DNA of 64,000 nt from the NCBI RefSeq assembly GCF_022374895.2, contig NZ_CP092423.2, positions 3,534,001 to 3,598,000 of the forward strand, read 5' to 3'. Made by a program: the position numbers and the translations under genes. Below the pieces are notes generated by a model. The model searched no databases. It worked only from the letters and a program-made list of their open reading frames with translations, and was not told the origin of the DNA. Source of the stretch: Mycobacterium lentiflavum (GTDB lineage Bacteria; Actinomycetota; Actinomycetes; Mycobacteriales; Mycobacteriaceae). This document shows positions 43,049-51,380 of the stretch, piece after piece; position 1 is the first letter of the stretch; each line of letters begins with the position of its first letter.

Positions 43049-43184
43049 CACGAACACGGTACTCGCTGGTTAATCTCCTGGCCAGCGGCACAACGGCGGT
43101 GCGGGCGGCCGATCGCCGGAGCCTGGCTATTGCCCAATTTTTCCCATCATTGCTTAAATAAGAAGTTGGTGCCACGCTGACCGC

Positions 43185-44363
43185 ATGACAGAAGCCCAAG
43201 GATTCGTCGACCAGTCGGTCACGGGCCTCGCGGAGCCGCAACCCATGTACAAGGTGTTGCGCGAATCGAACCCGGTATTCCGGTCGGAGCAGGCGGTGGT
43301 GCTCAGCCGCCTGGCCGACATCGAGATGGCGCTGAAGCACACCGAGCTGTTCTCGTCGAATATGGACGCGGTCAACCTCGGCAACATTCGACCGCTGATT
43401 CCGTTGCAAGTCGATCCGCCCGAGCACGCGAAGTACCGCCGTGTCCTCGACCCGCTGTTCACCCCGCGCGAGATGGCCCGGCGTGAACCACGCGTCACGG
43501 AGCTGGTCAACGAGATGATCGACCGCTTCGCCGGGCGGGGCGAATGCGACTTCCACGAAGAGTTCGCGGTGCCCCTGCCCTGTACCGTGTTCCTGCAGTT
43601 GCTCGGCCTGCCATTGGAAGACCTCGACAAATTCCTGGAATGGAAGGACGGCGTGATCCGACCGGAGGGCGACTCCGGGTTCGACCGCCGCCACGAGAGT
43701 TCAGCGCCCGTGGCACAACAGATCTACGAATACTTCGACCGTGCCATCGACGACCACATCGCCAGCCCACGCGACGACGTACTGTCGGCGCTGATCAACG
43801 CGAAGGTGGACAGCGAGGGTGGTCGGGCGTTGTCGCGCGAGGAGGTGCTCGACATCTGTTTCCTGTTCCTGATCGCGGGCCTGGACACGGTCACCGACTC
43901 GCTGGACTGTTTCTTCGTCTACCTGGCCCGCCATCCCGACCACCGACACCAACTCGTCGAGCAACCCGACGTTCTCCCCCATGCAATCGAAGAGTTATTG
44001 CGTTGGGAGACACCGGTTCCCGGTGTTGCTCGGGTTGCCATGCAAGACGTCGAGGTGGGCGGATGCCCGATCAGCAAGGGTGAGCGGGTCAGCCCGTTGC
44101 TCGGCGCCGCCAACACCGACCCCGCCGAATTCCCCAACCCCGAGGTGGTGGACTTCAATCGCAATCCGAACCGGCACCGCGCGTTCGGCGGTGGGCCGCA
44201 CCGCTGCCTCGGATCTCACCTGGCCCGCATGGAGCTGCGGGTTGCCTTACGCGAATTCCACCGGCGCATACCGGATTACGAGATCAAACCGGGGACCCAG
44301 CTGACGTACACGGCCGCACTGAGATCGGTGGAGTCGCTACCGCTGGTCTTCGAAGTGTCATGA
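43185..44363 (+). CDS. Cytochrome P450
   Basis: A 392-residue soluble bacterial P450. The I-helix motif AGLDTVTDS, K-helix EELLRW (ExxR) and heme-binding FGGGPHRCLG with Cys341 as the iron ligand are present. The ferredoxin gene overlaps its stop (ATGA), so the electron donor is made with it. A TetR gene converges downstream. I cannot assign the CYP family or substrate; this pair replaces the region where M. tuberculosis has Rv2227. Confidence 0.92.
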   Translation: MTEAQGFVDQSVTGLAEPQPMYKVLRESNPVFRSEQAVVLSRLADIEMALKHTELFSSNMDAVNLGNIRPLIPLQVDPPEHAKYRRVLDPLFTPREMARREPRVTELVNEMIDRFAGRGECDFHEEFAVPLPCTVFLQLLGLPLEDLDKFLEWKDGVIRPEGDSGFDRRHESSAPVAQQIYEYFDRAIDDHIASPRDDVLSALINAKVDSEGGRALSREEVLDICFLFLIAGLDTVTDSLDCFFVYLARHPDHRHQLVEQPDVLPHAIEELLRWETPVPGVARVAMQDVEVGGCPISKGERVSPLLGAANTDPAEFPNPEVVDFNRNPNRHRAFGGGPHRCLGSHLARMELRVALREFHRRIPDYEIKPGTQLTYTAALRSVESLPLVFEVS

Positions 44364-44554
44364 GCCGGGTGTCCGTCGACCCCGACCTGTGCACCGGGCA
44401 CGGACGCTGCTACAGCCTGGCGCCCGAGGTCTTCGACGCCGACGACGTCGGCCATTGCGTGGTGCTCGTCGAGGACGTCTCGGGTGCGCTGGAAGAGCAG
44501 GCCGCCGTCGGGGAGAAAAACTGCCCTGAGCAAGCGATCACGCTGTCGCGCTGA
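44360..44554 (+). CDS. 3Fe-4S-type ferredoxin with CxxHxxC motif
   Basis: A 64-residue ferredoxin. The cluster motif is Cys11-x2-His14-x2-Cys17 plus Cys55-Pro (CTGHGRC, NCPEQA), in which His replaces the usual second Cys. Such variant single-cluster ferredoxins are the usual redox partners of mycobacterial P450s. It starts within the stop codon of the P450 gene and must be its partner. A reductase gene is not nearby. Confidence 0.9.
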   Translation: MSRVSVDPDLCTGHGRCYSLAPEVFDADDVGHCVVLVEDVSGALEEQAAVGEKNCPEQAITLSR

Positions 44555-44561
44555 CGGCTAG

Positions 44562-44595
44562 GAGTGTGCGCCCCGGCCACCCAGGATGCACGCTC
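44562..44595. terminator. Hairpin at convergent junction (GAGTGTGC/GCACGCTC)
   Basis: GAGTGTGC (44562-44569) pairs with GCACGCTC (44588-44595), one G-T wobble, between the ferredoxin gene and the convergent TetR gene. Likely a bidirectional terminator. The arms resemble those of hairpins at 51323-51380 and 53338-53393. Confidence 0.55.
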
Positions 44596-44600
44596 AATGC

Positions 44601-45191
44601 CTAATCGCGGGCAATCGCGTGGTAGACCATGTCGACGATCGCCGCGCAGTATTCCTTTTCGATCGGAGCGTCGGAGTACAGTGCGCGAATGTTAATCGGC
44701 GCCAGGAGGATCTGGGTGGCAGCCACCGTGGTGATTCCGTCGCGGAGTTCGCCGCGCCGCCTGGCCCTGTCGATTATCCGGCGCACCACCGCGAAACGAG
44801 CCCGCCAGAACATCATTCGGGTTTCTTCGTCGTGACGCCCACGCGGCCCCATTACCAACGCCCGCAAGAATGCGCGGCCCACTTCGGTGTTGACGCGCTT
44901 GGCGACGCTGATGGCCAATGCTTCCAGGTCCCCATGCAACGAGCCCGTATCCGGCACGTCACCCCAGGTCTCGAGATCAGCGAGCGCCGCATCGACGATC
45001 AGCCGTTGACGATCGCCCCAGTGGCGGTAAATCATTTCCGCCTCGATGCGATGGCGCTCGGCCAGCGCCTCGATGCTGAATCGCTCGACGCCCCAGCGGG
45101 CCAACTCGTCGAGCACCGCCGGCATCACCTGCGCCCGGATCTCTGCCGGAACGGCGTCCGGCAATTCGTCGGGTGGTTGATCCGGCGGCAT
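44601..45191 (-). CDS. TetR-family transcriptional regulator
   Basis: A 196-residue TetR protein. The N-terminal helix-turn-helix is recognisable (FSIEALAERHRIEAEMIYRHWGDRQRLI, residues 38-65, within which the recognition helix lies) followed by a ligand-binding helical domain. ATG 45191 follows TAGGAG. It converges on the P450/ferredoxin pair and may regulate it, though the shared ends carry no operator I can see. The short gap to the next gene (16 bp) also allows co-transcription with the RNase H cluster. Confidence 0.85.
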   Translation of the reverse strand: MPPDQPPDELPDAVPAEIRAQVMPAVLDELARWGVERFSIEALAERHRIEAEMIYRHWGDRQRLIVDAALADLETWGDVPDTGSLHGDLEALAISVAKRVNTEVGRAFLRALVMGPRGRHDEETRMMFWRARFAVVRRIIDRARRRGELRDGITTVAATQILLAPINIRALYSDAPIEKEYCAAIVDMVYHAIARD

Positions 45192-45207
45192 GGACTACTC
45201 CTAGCGG

Positions 45208-46347
45208 CTAAAGGTAGCCGGTCTGATTCACGAGTCGCACCGAAGATGCCCCATCCGAATAGAACTCAGCGATGCTCAAGGATGCCAGGTCAAGGTGCAA
45301 TCTGTACAGGATCTCGGGTCCGGCATCCAGCGCCAGGCGCAGCAACATCTTGATCGGCGTGACGTGCGAGACGACCAGCACCGTGGCGCCAGGATGGGTG
45401 GCCAGGATGCGCTCCCGCGCCTGGTACACCCGTTCGAGCGCGGCATCGAAGCTCTCGCCGCCCGGCGGCTCCGTGCTGGTGTCGCGCAGCCAGCGGGTGT
45501 GTAATTCGGGATCGCGTTCGGCGGCCTCGGCGAACGTCAGCCCCTCCCAGCCACCGAAGTCGGTTTCGATCAGGTCGTCGTCCACGGTCACGTCCAGGCC
45601 CAGCGCCTTGGCCGCCGCGGACGCGGTGTCGTAGGCACGCTGCAGTGGCGAGGAGATCACCGCGGCGATGCCCCCCCGCTCGGCCAGATACCGTGCCGCC
45701 GCTTGGGCCTGCCGGCGGCCCAAGTCGGTCAGTTCCGGATTACCGCGCCCGGAATAGCGCCGCTGCACCGACAGCGCGGTCTGCCCGTGGCGCAACAACA
45801 GCAGCCTGGTCGGGGTACCACGCGCTCCGGTCCAGCCCGGTGGCGACGATGGTTGCGTCGCAGCGGATTTCGCACCCGGGGCTATCGCGGGCTCGGTCGG
45901 CACCGGCTCGGAGACCCGCGGCTCGGAGATCTCGGCGCTGACCTCGGCCGCGGCGTCCATCGCTTCATTGGCCAGCCGGTCGGCGTGTTTGTTGCGTTCG
46001 CGCGGAATCCACGTGTAGCTGATCCGGTCGAAGCGCGCCGCGAGCTTTCGGGCCTGGGCGTGCAACTCAATCAGGTCGGGGTGCTTGACTTTCCACCGCC
46101 CGGACATCTGCTCCACCACGAGCTTGGAATCCATGAAGACGTCGGCCTCACGGGAACCGAGCTTGACGGCGTCTTCCAAACCGGCTATCAGCCCGCGGTA
46201 TTCGGCGACGTTGTTGGTCGCCCGGCCGATGGCCTGCTTGCTTTCGGCCAGCACCGTGCCGCGATCCTCGTCGTGCACCACCGCGCCGTAGCCGGCCGGC
46301 CCGGGATTGCCGCGCGACCCGCCGTCGGCTTCGATGACAACCTTCAC
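45208..46347 (-). CDS. RNase HI fused to alpha-ribazole phosphatase-like domain
   Basis: A 379-residue two-domain protein like Rv2228c. Residues 1-140 are RNase HI (IEADGGSRGNPGPAGYGAV, NVAEYRGLIAGLE, FMDSKLVVEQM, HADRLANEAMD) with the acidic catalytic residues. After a linker, residues 180-379 are a histidine phosphatase (LLLLRHGQT, the catalytic RHG) of the CobC/GpmB group. It can remove RNA from RNA-DNA hybrids and, by family, dephosphorylate alpha-ribazole phosphate. The GTG start overlaps the upstream gene's stop (GTGA). A cobalamin link is strengthened by cobC in the same cluster. Confidence 0.9.
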   Translation of the reverse strand: MKVVIEADGGSRGNPGPAGYGAVVHDEDRGTVLAESKQAIGRATNNVAEYRGLIAGLEDAVKLGSREADVFMDSKLVVEQMSGRWKVKHPDLIELHAQARKLAARFDRISYTWIPRERNKHADRLANEAMDAAAEVSAEISEPRVSEPVPTEPAIAPGAKSAATQPSSPPGWTGARGTPTRLLLLRHGQTALSVQRRYSGRGNPELTDLGRRQAQAAARYLAERGGIAAVISSPLQRAYDTASAAAKALGLDVTVDDDLIETDFGGWEGLTFAEAAERDPELHTRWLRDTSTEPPGGESFDAALERVYQARERILATHPGATVLVVSHVTPIKMLLRLALDAGPEILYRLHLDLASLSIAEFYSDGASSVRLVNQTGYL

Positions 46348-47081
46348 TGGCCGGGCCCCTTGACCCGCAACAGGATCGCGCCACATTCCGGGCAGCGCAC
46401 CACGTCGTCGTCGGCGGCCGCCGAGATACGGGCCAGCTCTCCCCGGTCGATCTCGATCCGGCACGCGCCGCATCGATGCCCGAGCAGCGGGCCGGCACCC
46501 GGTCCGCCGCCGGCGCGCTGCCGCTCGTAGAGGGCGGACAAGTCGGGATCCAGCGCCGCGGCCAGCCGGTCCCGTTGCGACGCGTGGGCCTGGCGGGTCT
46601 GGTCGATTTCGGCCAGGGCGGCGTCGAGGCCCTGCTGCGCGCCGGCCAGCTCGGCCTGCAGTGCCTCCATCGCGTCCTGCTCGGCGGTCATCTGGGCCTG
46701 CAACTCCTCACGACGTTCCATGACTTCCAGCAGCGAATCTTCCAGGCTGCCCTGACGGCGCGTCAGAGTTTCCAGTTCGTGCTGCAGATCCGACAACTGC
46801 TTGGCGTCGGTGGCTCCCGACTCCAGCAACGACCGGTCGCGATCTTCGCGCTGGCGCACCGCCGCGATTTCCGACTCGTAGCGTGAGATCTGAGTGTCAA
46901 AGTCCTCCAACGCAATTCGTGCCGCGCCCAGCCGGTCATTGGCCGCGTCGTGTTCGCGGCGCATCCGCTCGATCGCCTCCCGCTGCGGCAGCCGGGTGGC
47001 CCGATGCGCGATCCGGGACAGCTCGGCGTCCAGCTCTGACAACTCCAAGAGCGAACGTTGCTGTGCTACTTCGGCTTTCAT
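46344..47081 (-). CDS. C4 zinc-ribbon coiled-coil protein (Rv2229c type)
   Basis: A 245-residue protein. Residues 1-190 form a long heptad-type coiled coil (charged, Leu/Ala-rich) and residues 204-233 a zinc ribbon with two Cys pairs (GHRCGAC and VRCPECG). It belongs to the DUF164/zinc-ribbon family of Rv2229c. Its ATG overlaps the NIF3 gene stop, and its own stop overlaps the RNase H gene start. Length equals that of Rv2229c. Nucleic-acid or protein binding is likely, role unknown. Confidence 0.9.
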   Translation of the reverse strand: MKAEVAQQRSLLELSELDAELSRIAHRATRLPQREAIERMRREHDAANDRLGAARIALEDFDTQISRYESEIAAVRQREDRDRSLLESGATDAKQLSDLQHELETLTRRQGSLEDSLLEVMERREELQAQMTAEQDAMEALQAELAGAQQGLDAALAEIDQTRQAHASQRDRLAAALDPDLSALYERQRAGGGPGAGPLLGHRCGACRIEIDRGELARISAAADDDVVRCPECGAILLRVKGPGQ

Positions 47082-48217
47082 GATTGATCTCCACATGCTT
47101 GCTGGCCGAGATTCCACGGGTCGGTGCGAGTGGTGGACACGTGCACCGGCAGGTCCCCACCGAATCGGGACCGCAGCACCTCGGCGGCTTGTGTGCACCA
47201 GGGGAATTCGCTGGCCCAATGTGCGACGTCGATCAGCGCCACCTCCGAAGCCCGGCGATGCTCGTCGGCCGGATGGTGGCGCAGGTCGGCGGTCACATAG
47301 ACCTGGACGTCGGCGCGGGCAACGAGGCTCAGCAGCGAATCTCCGGCGCCGCCGCACACCGCGACCCGTGACACGACCCCGTCGGGGTCGCCGGCGGCGC
47401 GCACGCCCCAGGACGTCTGCGGCAACGCGGCACCGACGCGGGACACGAAGGCGCGCAACGATTCGGGTTGCGCCAGCGTTCCGATACGGCCCAATCCGGT
47501 ATCGCCGGGCGCGGGCACCAAAGCGAGGATGTCGAATGCCGGCTCTTCGTACGGGTGGGCGGCGCGCATCGCGGCCAACACGGCCGCCCGGGCCCGCGCG
47601 GGTGCCACGACCTCGAACCGGTCTTCGTCCAAACGCTCGACGGTCCCGACGCTGCCCACCGCGGGTGTGGCCCCGTCGTGCGGCAGGAACTGCCCGATCC
47701 CGCTGACGCACCAGCTGCAGTGCGAGTAGTTGCCGATATGGCCGGCACCGGCGTCGAACACGGCCGCCTGCACCGCTTCTGCGTTCGCGCGCGGCACGTA
47801 GATCACCCACTTGTCGAGATCACTAGGCCCTGACAGCGGTTCGAGCACGGCCTCGACGGTGAGACCAAGAGCGTCTGCGAGCGCATCGGAAACCCCGGGC
47901 GATGCCGAGTCGGCGTTGGTGTGCGCGGTGAACAGCGAACGCCCGCTTCGGATCAGCCGGTGCACCAGCGCGCCCTTGGGCGTGTTGGCGGCGACCGTGT
48001 CGACCCCGCGCAACAGCAGCGGGTGATGAGCCAGCAGCAGGCCCGCTTCGGGAACCTCGTCGACGACCTCCGGCGTCGCATCGACGGCGATCGTCACCGA
48101 ATCCAGCACGTCGTCGGGATCGCCACAGACCAGGCCAACCGAATCCCACGATTGGGCAAGCCGGGGCGGGTAGGCCTCGTCCAGGACCTCGATCACGTCG
48201 GATAGCCGTGCACTCAC
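47078..48217 (-). CDS. NIF3/DUF34 family metal-binding protein
   Basis: A 379-residue NIF3-like protein (Rv2230c). Metal-binding residues appear in LLAHHPLLLRG and FTAHTNADS and again in the C-terminal half (VTADLRHHPADEH, IDVAHWASE). A central PII/CutA-like insert (VIYVPRANAEAVQAAVF, HPYEEPAFDI) is present, as in the longer members. GTG 48217 overlaps the cobC stop. The family is sometimes described as a GTP cyclohydrolase I type 2 homologue, but its function is not settled. Confidence 0.9.
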   Translation of the reverse strand: MSARLSDVIEVLDEAYPPRLAQSWDSVGLVCGDPDDVLDSVTIAVDATPEVVDEVPEAGLLLAHHPLLLRGVDTVAANTPKGALVHRLIRSGRSLFTAHTNADSASPGVSDALADALGLTVEAVLEPLSGPSDLDKWVIYVPRANAEAVQAAVFDAGAGHIGNYSHCSWCVSGIGQFLPHDGATPAVGSVGTVERLDEDRFEVVAPARARAAVLAAMRAAHPYEEPAFDILALVPAPGDTGLGRIGTLAQPESLRAFVSRVGAALPQTSWGVRAAGDPDGVVSRVAVCGGAGDSLLSLVARADVQVYVTADLRHHPADEHRRASEVALIDVAHWASEFPWCTQAAEVLRSRFGGDLPVHVSTTRTDPWNLGQQACGDQS

Positions 48218-49269
48218 CGTCGCCCCCCACTCTGCGAGACCGGCATGGACTCCGAGATCGCCTGGACCAGCAGCGGCCACTCCGGGCGCACCGCGGCTCG
48301 CAGATAGCACTGGTCGAGGCCGACGAACGTGTCACCGCGGCGCACGGCAATCCCCTTGTCGTGCAGACTGTTTCGTATCCGAACAGCATCCGGGATGCGG
48401 AACAGCACAAACGGCGCCCGGCCATCGACCACGTCGGCGCCCAGCGCCGTCAGAGCGGCCACCATCTCGGTGCGCACGGACACCAGCCGCGCGGCGTCGG
48501 CTTGCGCATCGGCCACCGCATCCGCGGCACAGCAGGCGTCGATGGCCGCCAGTTGCAGTGTGCCCACCGGCCAGTGCGCGCGCCGGGCGGTCAACCGCGC
48601 CAACACCTCTGGGGCGCCCAGCGCATAGCCCACCCGCAATCCGGCCAGCGCCCAGGTCTTGGTCAGACTGCGCAGCACCAGCACATCGCCCGGCGCATCA
48701 GCGGCGAGCGACTCCGGCTCGCCCGGAATCGAATCGGCGAACGCCTCGTCGACCACCAGGATCCGTCCGGGCCGCCGCAACGCGAGCAGCTGTTCGCGGC
48801 GGTGCAGCACCCCGGTCGGGTTGGTCGGATTGCCCACCACGACGAGGTCGGCGTCCGGGGGCACGCCAGCGCCGTCGAGGCCGAACGGCGCTTCGACGAC
48901 GACGTGGTGCACCGGCACGCCGGCCGCGGCCAGCGCGACGGCCGGCTCGGTGAACGACGGCGCGATCAGCGCGGCCAGCGCCGGCCGCAGGTTGGGCAAC
49001 AACGCGAACCCTTCGGCGCCCCCGGCCAGCGGCAGCACCTCGTCGCGGGCCCGGCCGTGCCGCCGCGCGACCGCGTCCTGCGCCCGGTGCAGATCCTCGG
49101 AGCTGGGGTAGCGCGCCAGGTCCGGCAGCCGCGCGGCCAGCCGCTCGATCAGCCAGTGCGGTGGCTGACCGTGACGGACGTTGACCGCGAAGTCCAGCAT
49201 GCCCGGCGTGGCGGCCTGATCACCGTGATAGCGCGCCATCGCAAGCGGGCTCGGGTCTGGACTCGCCAT
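48214..49269 (-). CDS. cobC: CobC-type PLP aminotransferase/threonine-phosphate decarboxylase
   Basis: A 351-residue fold-type I PLP enzyme. The cofactor Lys is in LRSLTKTWALAGLRVGY, and PTNPTG and VVDEAFAD are typical. The family makes (R)-1-amino-2-propanol phosphate from threonine phosphate for cobinamide synthesis, working with CobD, encoded 2 kb downstream on the minus strand. It is the first gene of a four-gene overlap chain (cobC, NIF3, zinc ribbon, RNase H/phosphatase). Equivalent to Rv2231c. Confidence 0.88.
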   Translation of the reverse strand: MASPDPSPLAMARYHGDQAATPGMLDFAVNVRHGQPPHWLIERLAARLPDLARYPSSEDLHRAQDAVARRHGRARDEVLPLAGGAEGFALLPNLRPALAALIAPSFTEPAVALAAAGVPVHHVVVEAPFGLDGAGVPPDADLVVVGNPTNPTGVLHRREQLLALRRPGRILVVDEAFADSIPGEPESLAADAPGDVLVLRSLTKTWALAGLRVGYALGAPEVLARLTARRAHWPVGTLQLAAIDACCAADAVADAQADAARLVSVRTEMVAALTALGADVVDGRAPFVLFRIPDAVRIRNSLHDKGIAVRRGDTFVGLDQCYLRAAVRPEWPLLVQAISESMPVSQSGGRR

Positions 49270-49352
49270 CCGTGAAACACTAGTGCGCCGTCCTGGGCGC
49301 CCGGCAGGAACACCGTCACACCGTGACGCCGCCCATCTAGGACAATGGTGAC

Positions 49353-50018
49353 GTGACAGGAGCAGTTTCGGCCGATGGCCAGGCCCCGCAGCTGGTGATC
49401 TTCGATCTCGACGGCACTTTGACCGATTCCGCGGCGGGGATCGTCGCCAGCTTCACCCATGCGCTCGAGCACGTTGGCGCGAAGGTGCCCGAGGGTGACC
49501 TGGCCGCGCAGATCGTCGGCCCGCCGATGGACGAAACGTTTCAATTGATGCTCGGCGAGGACGCCGACGCGGCGTTCGCGGCGTTCCGGGCCGAATACGG
49601 CGCCCGGGGCTGGTCGAACAACAGCCTGTTCGACGGGATCGAGCCGCTGCTGGCCGATCTGCGCGCCGCCGGGGTGCGGCTGGCCGTGGCCACCTCCAAG
49701 CTGGAGCCGACGGCACGCCGCGTGCTTGCCCACTTCGCGCTCGATCACCATTTCGAGGTCATCGCGGGCGCGTGCCCGGACGGGTCGCGCCGCAGCAAGG
49801 AGGAGGTGCTGGCGCACGCGCTGGCCCAACTGCAGCCGCTGCCCGAGCGAGTGCTGATGGTCGGCGACCGCAGCCACGACGTCGACGGCGCGGCCGCGCA
49901 CGGTATCGACACCGTGGTGGTCGGTTGGGGCTACGGCAAGGCCGATTTCGCCGACGGCTACCACGGCGTGACGCATGCCGCGACGATCTCCGAGCTGCGG
50001 AGGGCGTTGGGTGTCTGA
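49353..50018 (+). CDS. ptkA: HAD-family protein PtkA (tyrosine kinase partner of PtpA)
   Basis: A 221-residue HAD-superfamily protein: motif I FDLDGTLTDS (Asp nucleophile), motif II ATSKLEP, Lys in SRRSKEEV, and motif IV GDRSHDVDGA. The M. tuberculosis orthologue Rv2232 is described as protein tyrosine kinase PtkA acting on PtpA. That protein is about 290 residues with a disordered N-terminus of about 70-80 residues; no start codon supporting such an extension is seen here, since an ATG at 49345 runs into a stop at once. The GTG start gives only the HAD core. It overlaps ptpA by 8 bp. Confidence 0.85.
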   Translation: MTGAVSADGQAPQLVIFDLDGTLTDSAAGIVASFTHALEHVGAKVPEGDLAAQIVGPPMDETFQLMLGEDADAAFAAFRAEYGARGWSNNSLFDGIEPLLADLRAAGVRLAVATSKLEPTARRVLAHFALDHHFEVIAGACPDGSRRSKEEVLAHALAQLQPLPERVLMVGDRSHDVDGAAAHGIDTVVVGWGYGKADFADGYHGVTHAATISELRRALGV

Positions 50019-50502
50019 TCCCTTGCACGTGACCTTCGTCTGCAGCGGCAACATCTGTCGCTCGCCAATGGCCGAGAAGATGTTCGCCGACCAGCTGCGG
50101 CAGCGTGGTCTCGCCGATGCGGTCCGGGTGACCAGTGCGGGCACCGGCAACTGGCACGTCGGCAGTGGCGCCGACGAGCGGGCGGCCAAGGTGCTGCGGG
50201 CCCACGGCTACTCCACCGCGCACCGCGCCGCGCAGGTCAACGACGACCACCTGGGTGCCGACCTGGTGGTGGCCCTGGGCCGCAACCACCTTCGGATGTT
50301 GCAGCAGCTCGGTGTGGAGAGCGACCGGGTCAGGATGCTGCGCTCGTTCGACCCGCGATCGGGCGCCCATGCCCTCGACGTCGAGGATCCCTACTACGGC
50401 GACCACGCGGACTTCGAAGAGGTGTTGGCCGTCATCGAGGCCGCGCTGCCCGGCCTGCACGACTGGGTCGACGAACAGCTGGCGCAGAACGGGCACGGTT
50501 GA
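50011..50502 (+). CDS. ptpA: Low-molecular-weight protein tyrosine phosphatase
   Basis: A 163-residue LMW-PTP. The P-loop is C11-SGNIC-R17-S, and the general acid Asp126 with Tyr128/Tyr129 (EDPYYGD) is conserved. In M. tuberculosis PtpA (Rv2234) is secreted and blocks phagosome maturation, and PtkA phosphorylates those tyrosines. Compared with what I recall, Thr12 is Ser and Cys53 is Gly here. The GTG lies inside the end of ptkA (8-bp overlap), and its TGA overlaps the SURF1 ATG. No signal peptide. Confidence 0.93.
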   Translation: MSDPLHVTFVCSGNICRSPMAEKMFADQLRQRGLADAVRVTSAGTGNWHVGSGADERAAKVLRAHGYSTAHRAAQVNDDHLGADLVVALGRNHLRMLQQLGVESDRVRMLRSFDPRSGAHALDVEDPYYGDHADFEEVLAVIEAALPGLHDWVDEQLAQNGHG

Positions 50503-51326
50503 TGCATCGCTTTCTCGCACGGTTGGCATTCCTGCTCCGGCCCGGCTGGGTAGCGCTGATCCTGGTGGTCATCGCCTTCACCTACCTGTGTTTCATGGTG
50601 CTCGCGCCGTGGCAGCTGGGAAAGAACGCCCGCACGTCACGCGAAAACCACCAGATCGAGAACTCGCTGAACACCGCGCCGGTGCCGTTGAAAACCTTGT
50701 TGCCGCAGCAGGATTCGTCGGCGCAGGCCGCGCAGTGGCGACGCGTGACCGCGACGGGGCATTACCTGCCCGACGTCGAGGTGCTGGCCCGCTTGCGGGT
50801 CGTCGAGGGCGATCAGGCCTTTGAGGTGCTGGTCCCATTTGTCGTCGACGACGGGCCGACCGTGCTCGTCGATCGCGGTTACGTGCGCCCCGAGCCCGGC
50901 TCGCACGTCCCGCCGATCCCCCGCCCGCCGCAGGACAAGGTGACGATCACGGCGCGGCTGCGTGACTCCGAGCCCGCGGTTACCGACAAGGAGCCGTTCT
51001 CCAGAGACGGTGTGCAGCAAGTGTATTCGATCAACACCGATCAGGTCTCGGTGTTGACCAAGGTGCCGCTGGCCGGGTCGTATCTACAGCTCGTCGAAGA
51101 CCAGCCGGGCGGTCTTGGCTTGATCGGCGTGCCGCACCTGGACGCCGGACCGTTCCTGTCCTACGGCATCCAGTGGATTTCGTTCGGCATCCTGGCCCCG
51201 ATCGGGCTGGGCTATTTCGCCTACTCCGAAATCCGGATCCGGCGTCAGGAAAAGCAAGCGAAAGCGCCTGAAACCCCGATGACCGTCGAGGAGAAACTCG
51301 CCGACCGCTACGGCCGCCGCCGTTGA
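50502..51326 (+). CDS. SURF1-family cytochrome oxidase assembly protein
   Basis: A 274-residue SURF1 protein with two transmembrane helices, N-terminal (about 17-37) and C-terminal (about 222-242), flanking an extracytoplasmic domain. Family residues include the APWQLGK segment after helix one, WRRVTATGHYLP and LVDRGYVRP. SURF1 assists heme a insertion into cytochrome c oxidase. The ATG overlaps the ptpA stop (TGATG), making ptkA-ptpA-SURF1 a coupled operon. Equivalent to Rv2235. Confidence 0.92.
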   Translation: MHRFLARLAFLLRPGWVALILVVIAFTYLCFMVLAPWQLGKNARTSRENHQIENSLNTAPVPLKTLLPQQDSSAQAAQWRRVTATGHYLPDVEVLARLRVVEGDQAFEVLVPFVVDDGPTVLVDRGYVRPEPGSHVPPIPRPPQDKVTITARLRDSEPAVTDKEPFSRDGVQQVYSINTDQVSVLTKVPLAGSYLQLVEDQPGGLGLIGVPHLDAGPFLSYGIQWISFGILAPIGLGYFAYSEIRIRRQEKQAKAPETPMTVEEKLADRYGRRR

Positions 51327-51380
51327 GTGTGCCGTGCGGGCGCCCCAGCCGCGCACTGGCCGCCGTCCGCGCGCACTCAA
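51323..51380. terminator. Hairpin spanning both stop codons at the SURF1/cobD junction
   Basis: TTGAGTGTGC (51323-51332) pairs with GCGCACTCAA (51371-51380), with one G-T wobble, around a GC-rich centre. The left arm contains the SURF1 TGA and the right arm overlaps the cobD stop, so one structure could terminate both convergent transcripts. Confidence 0.55.
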
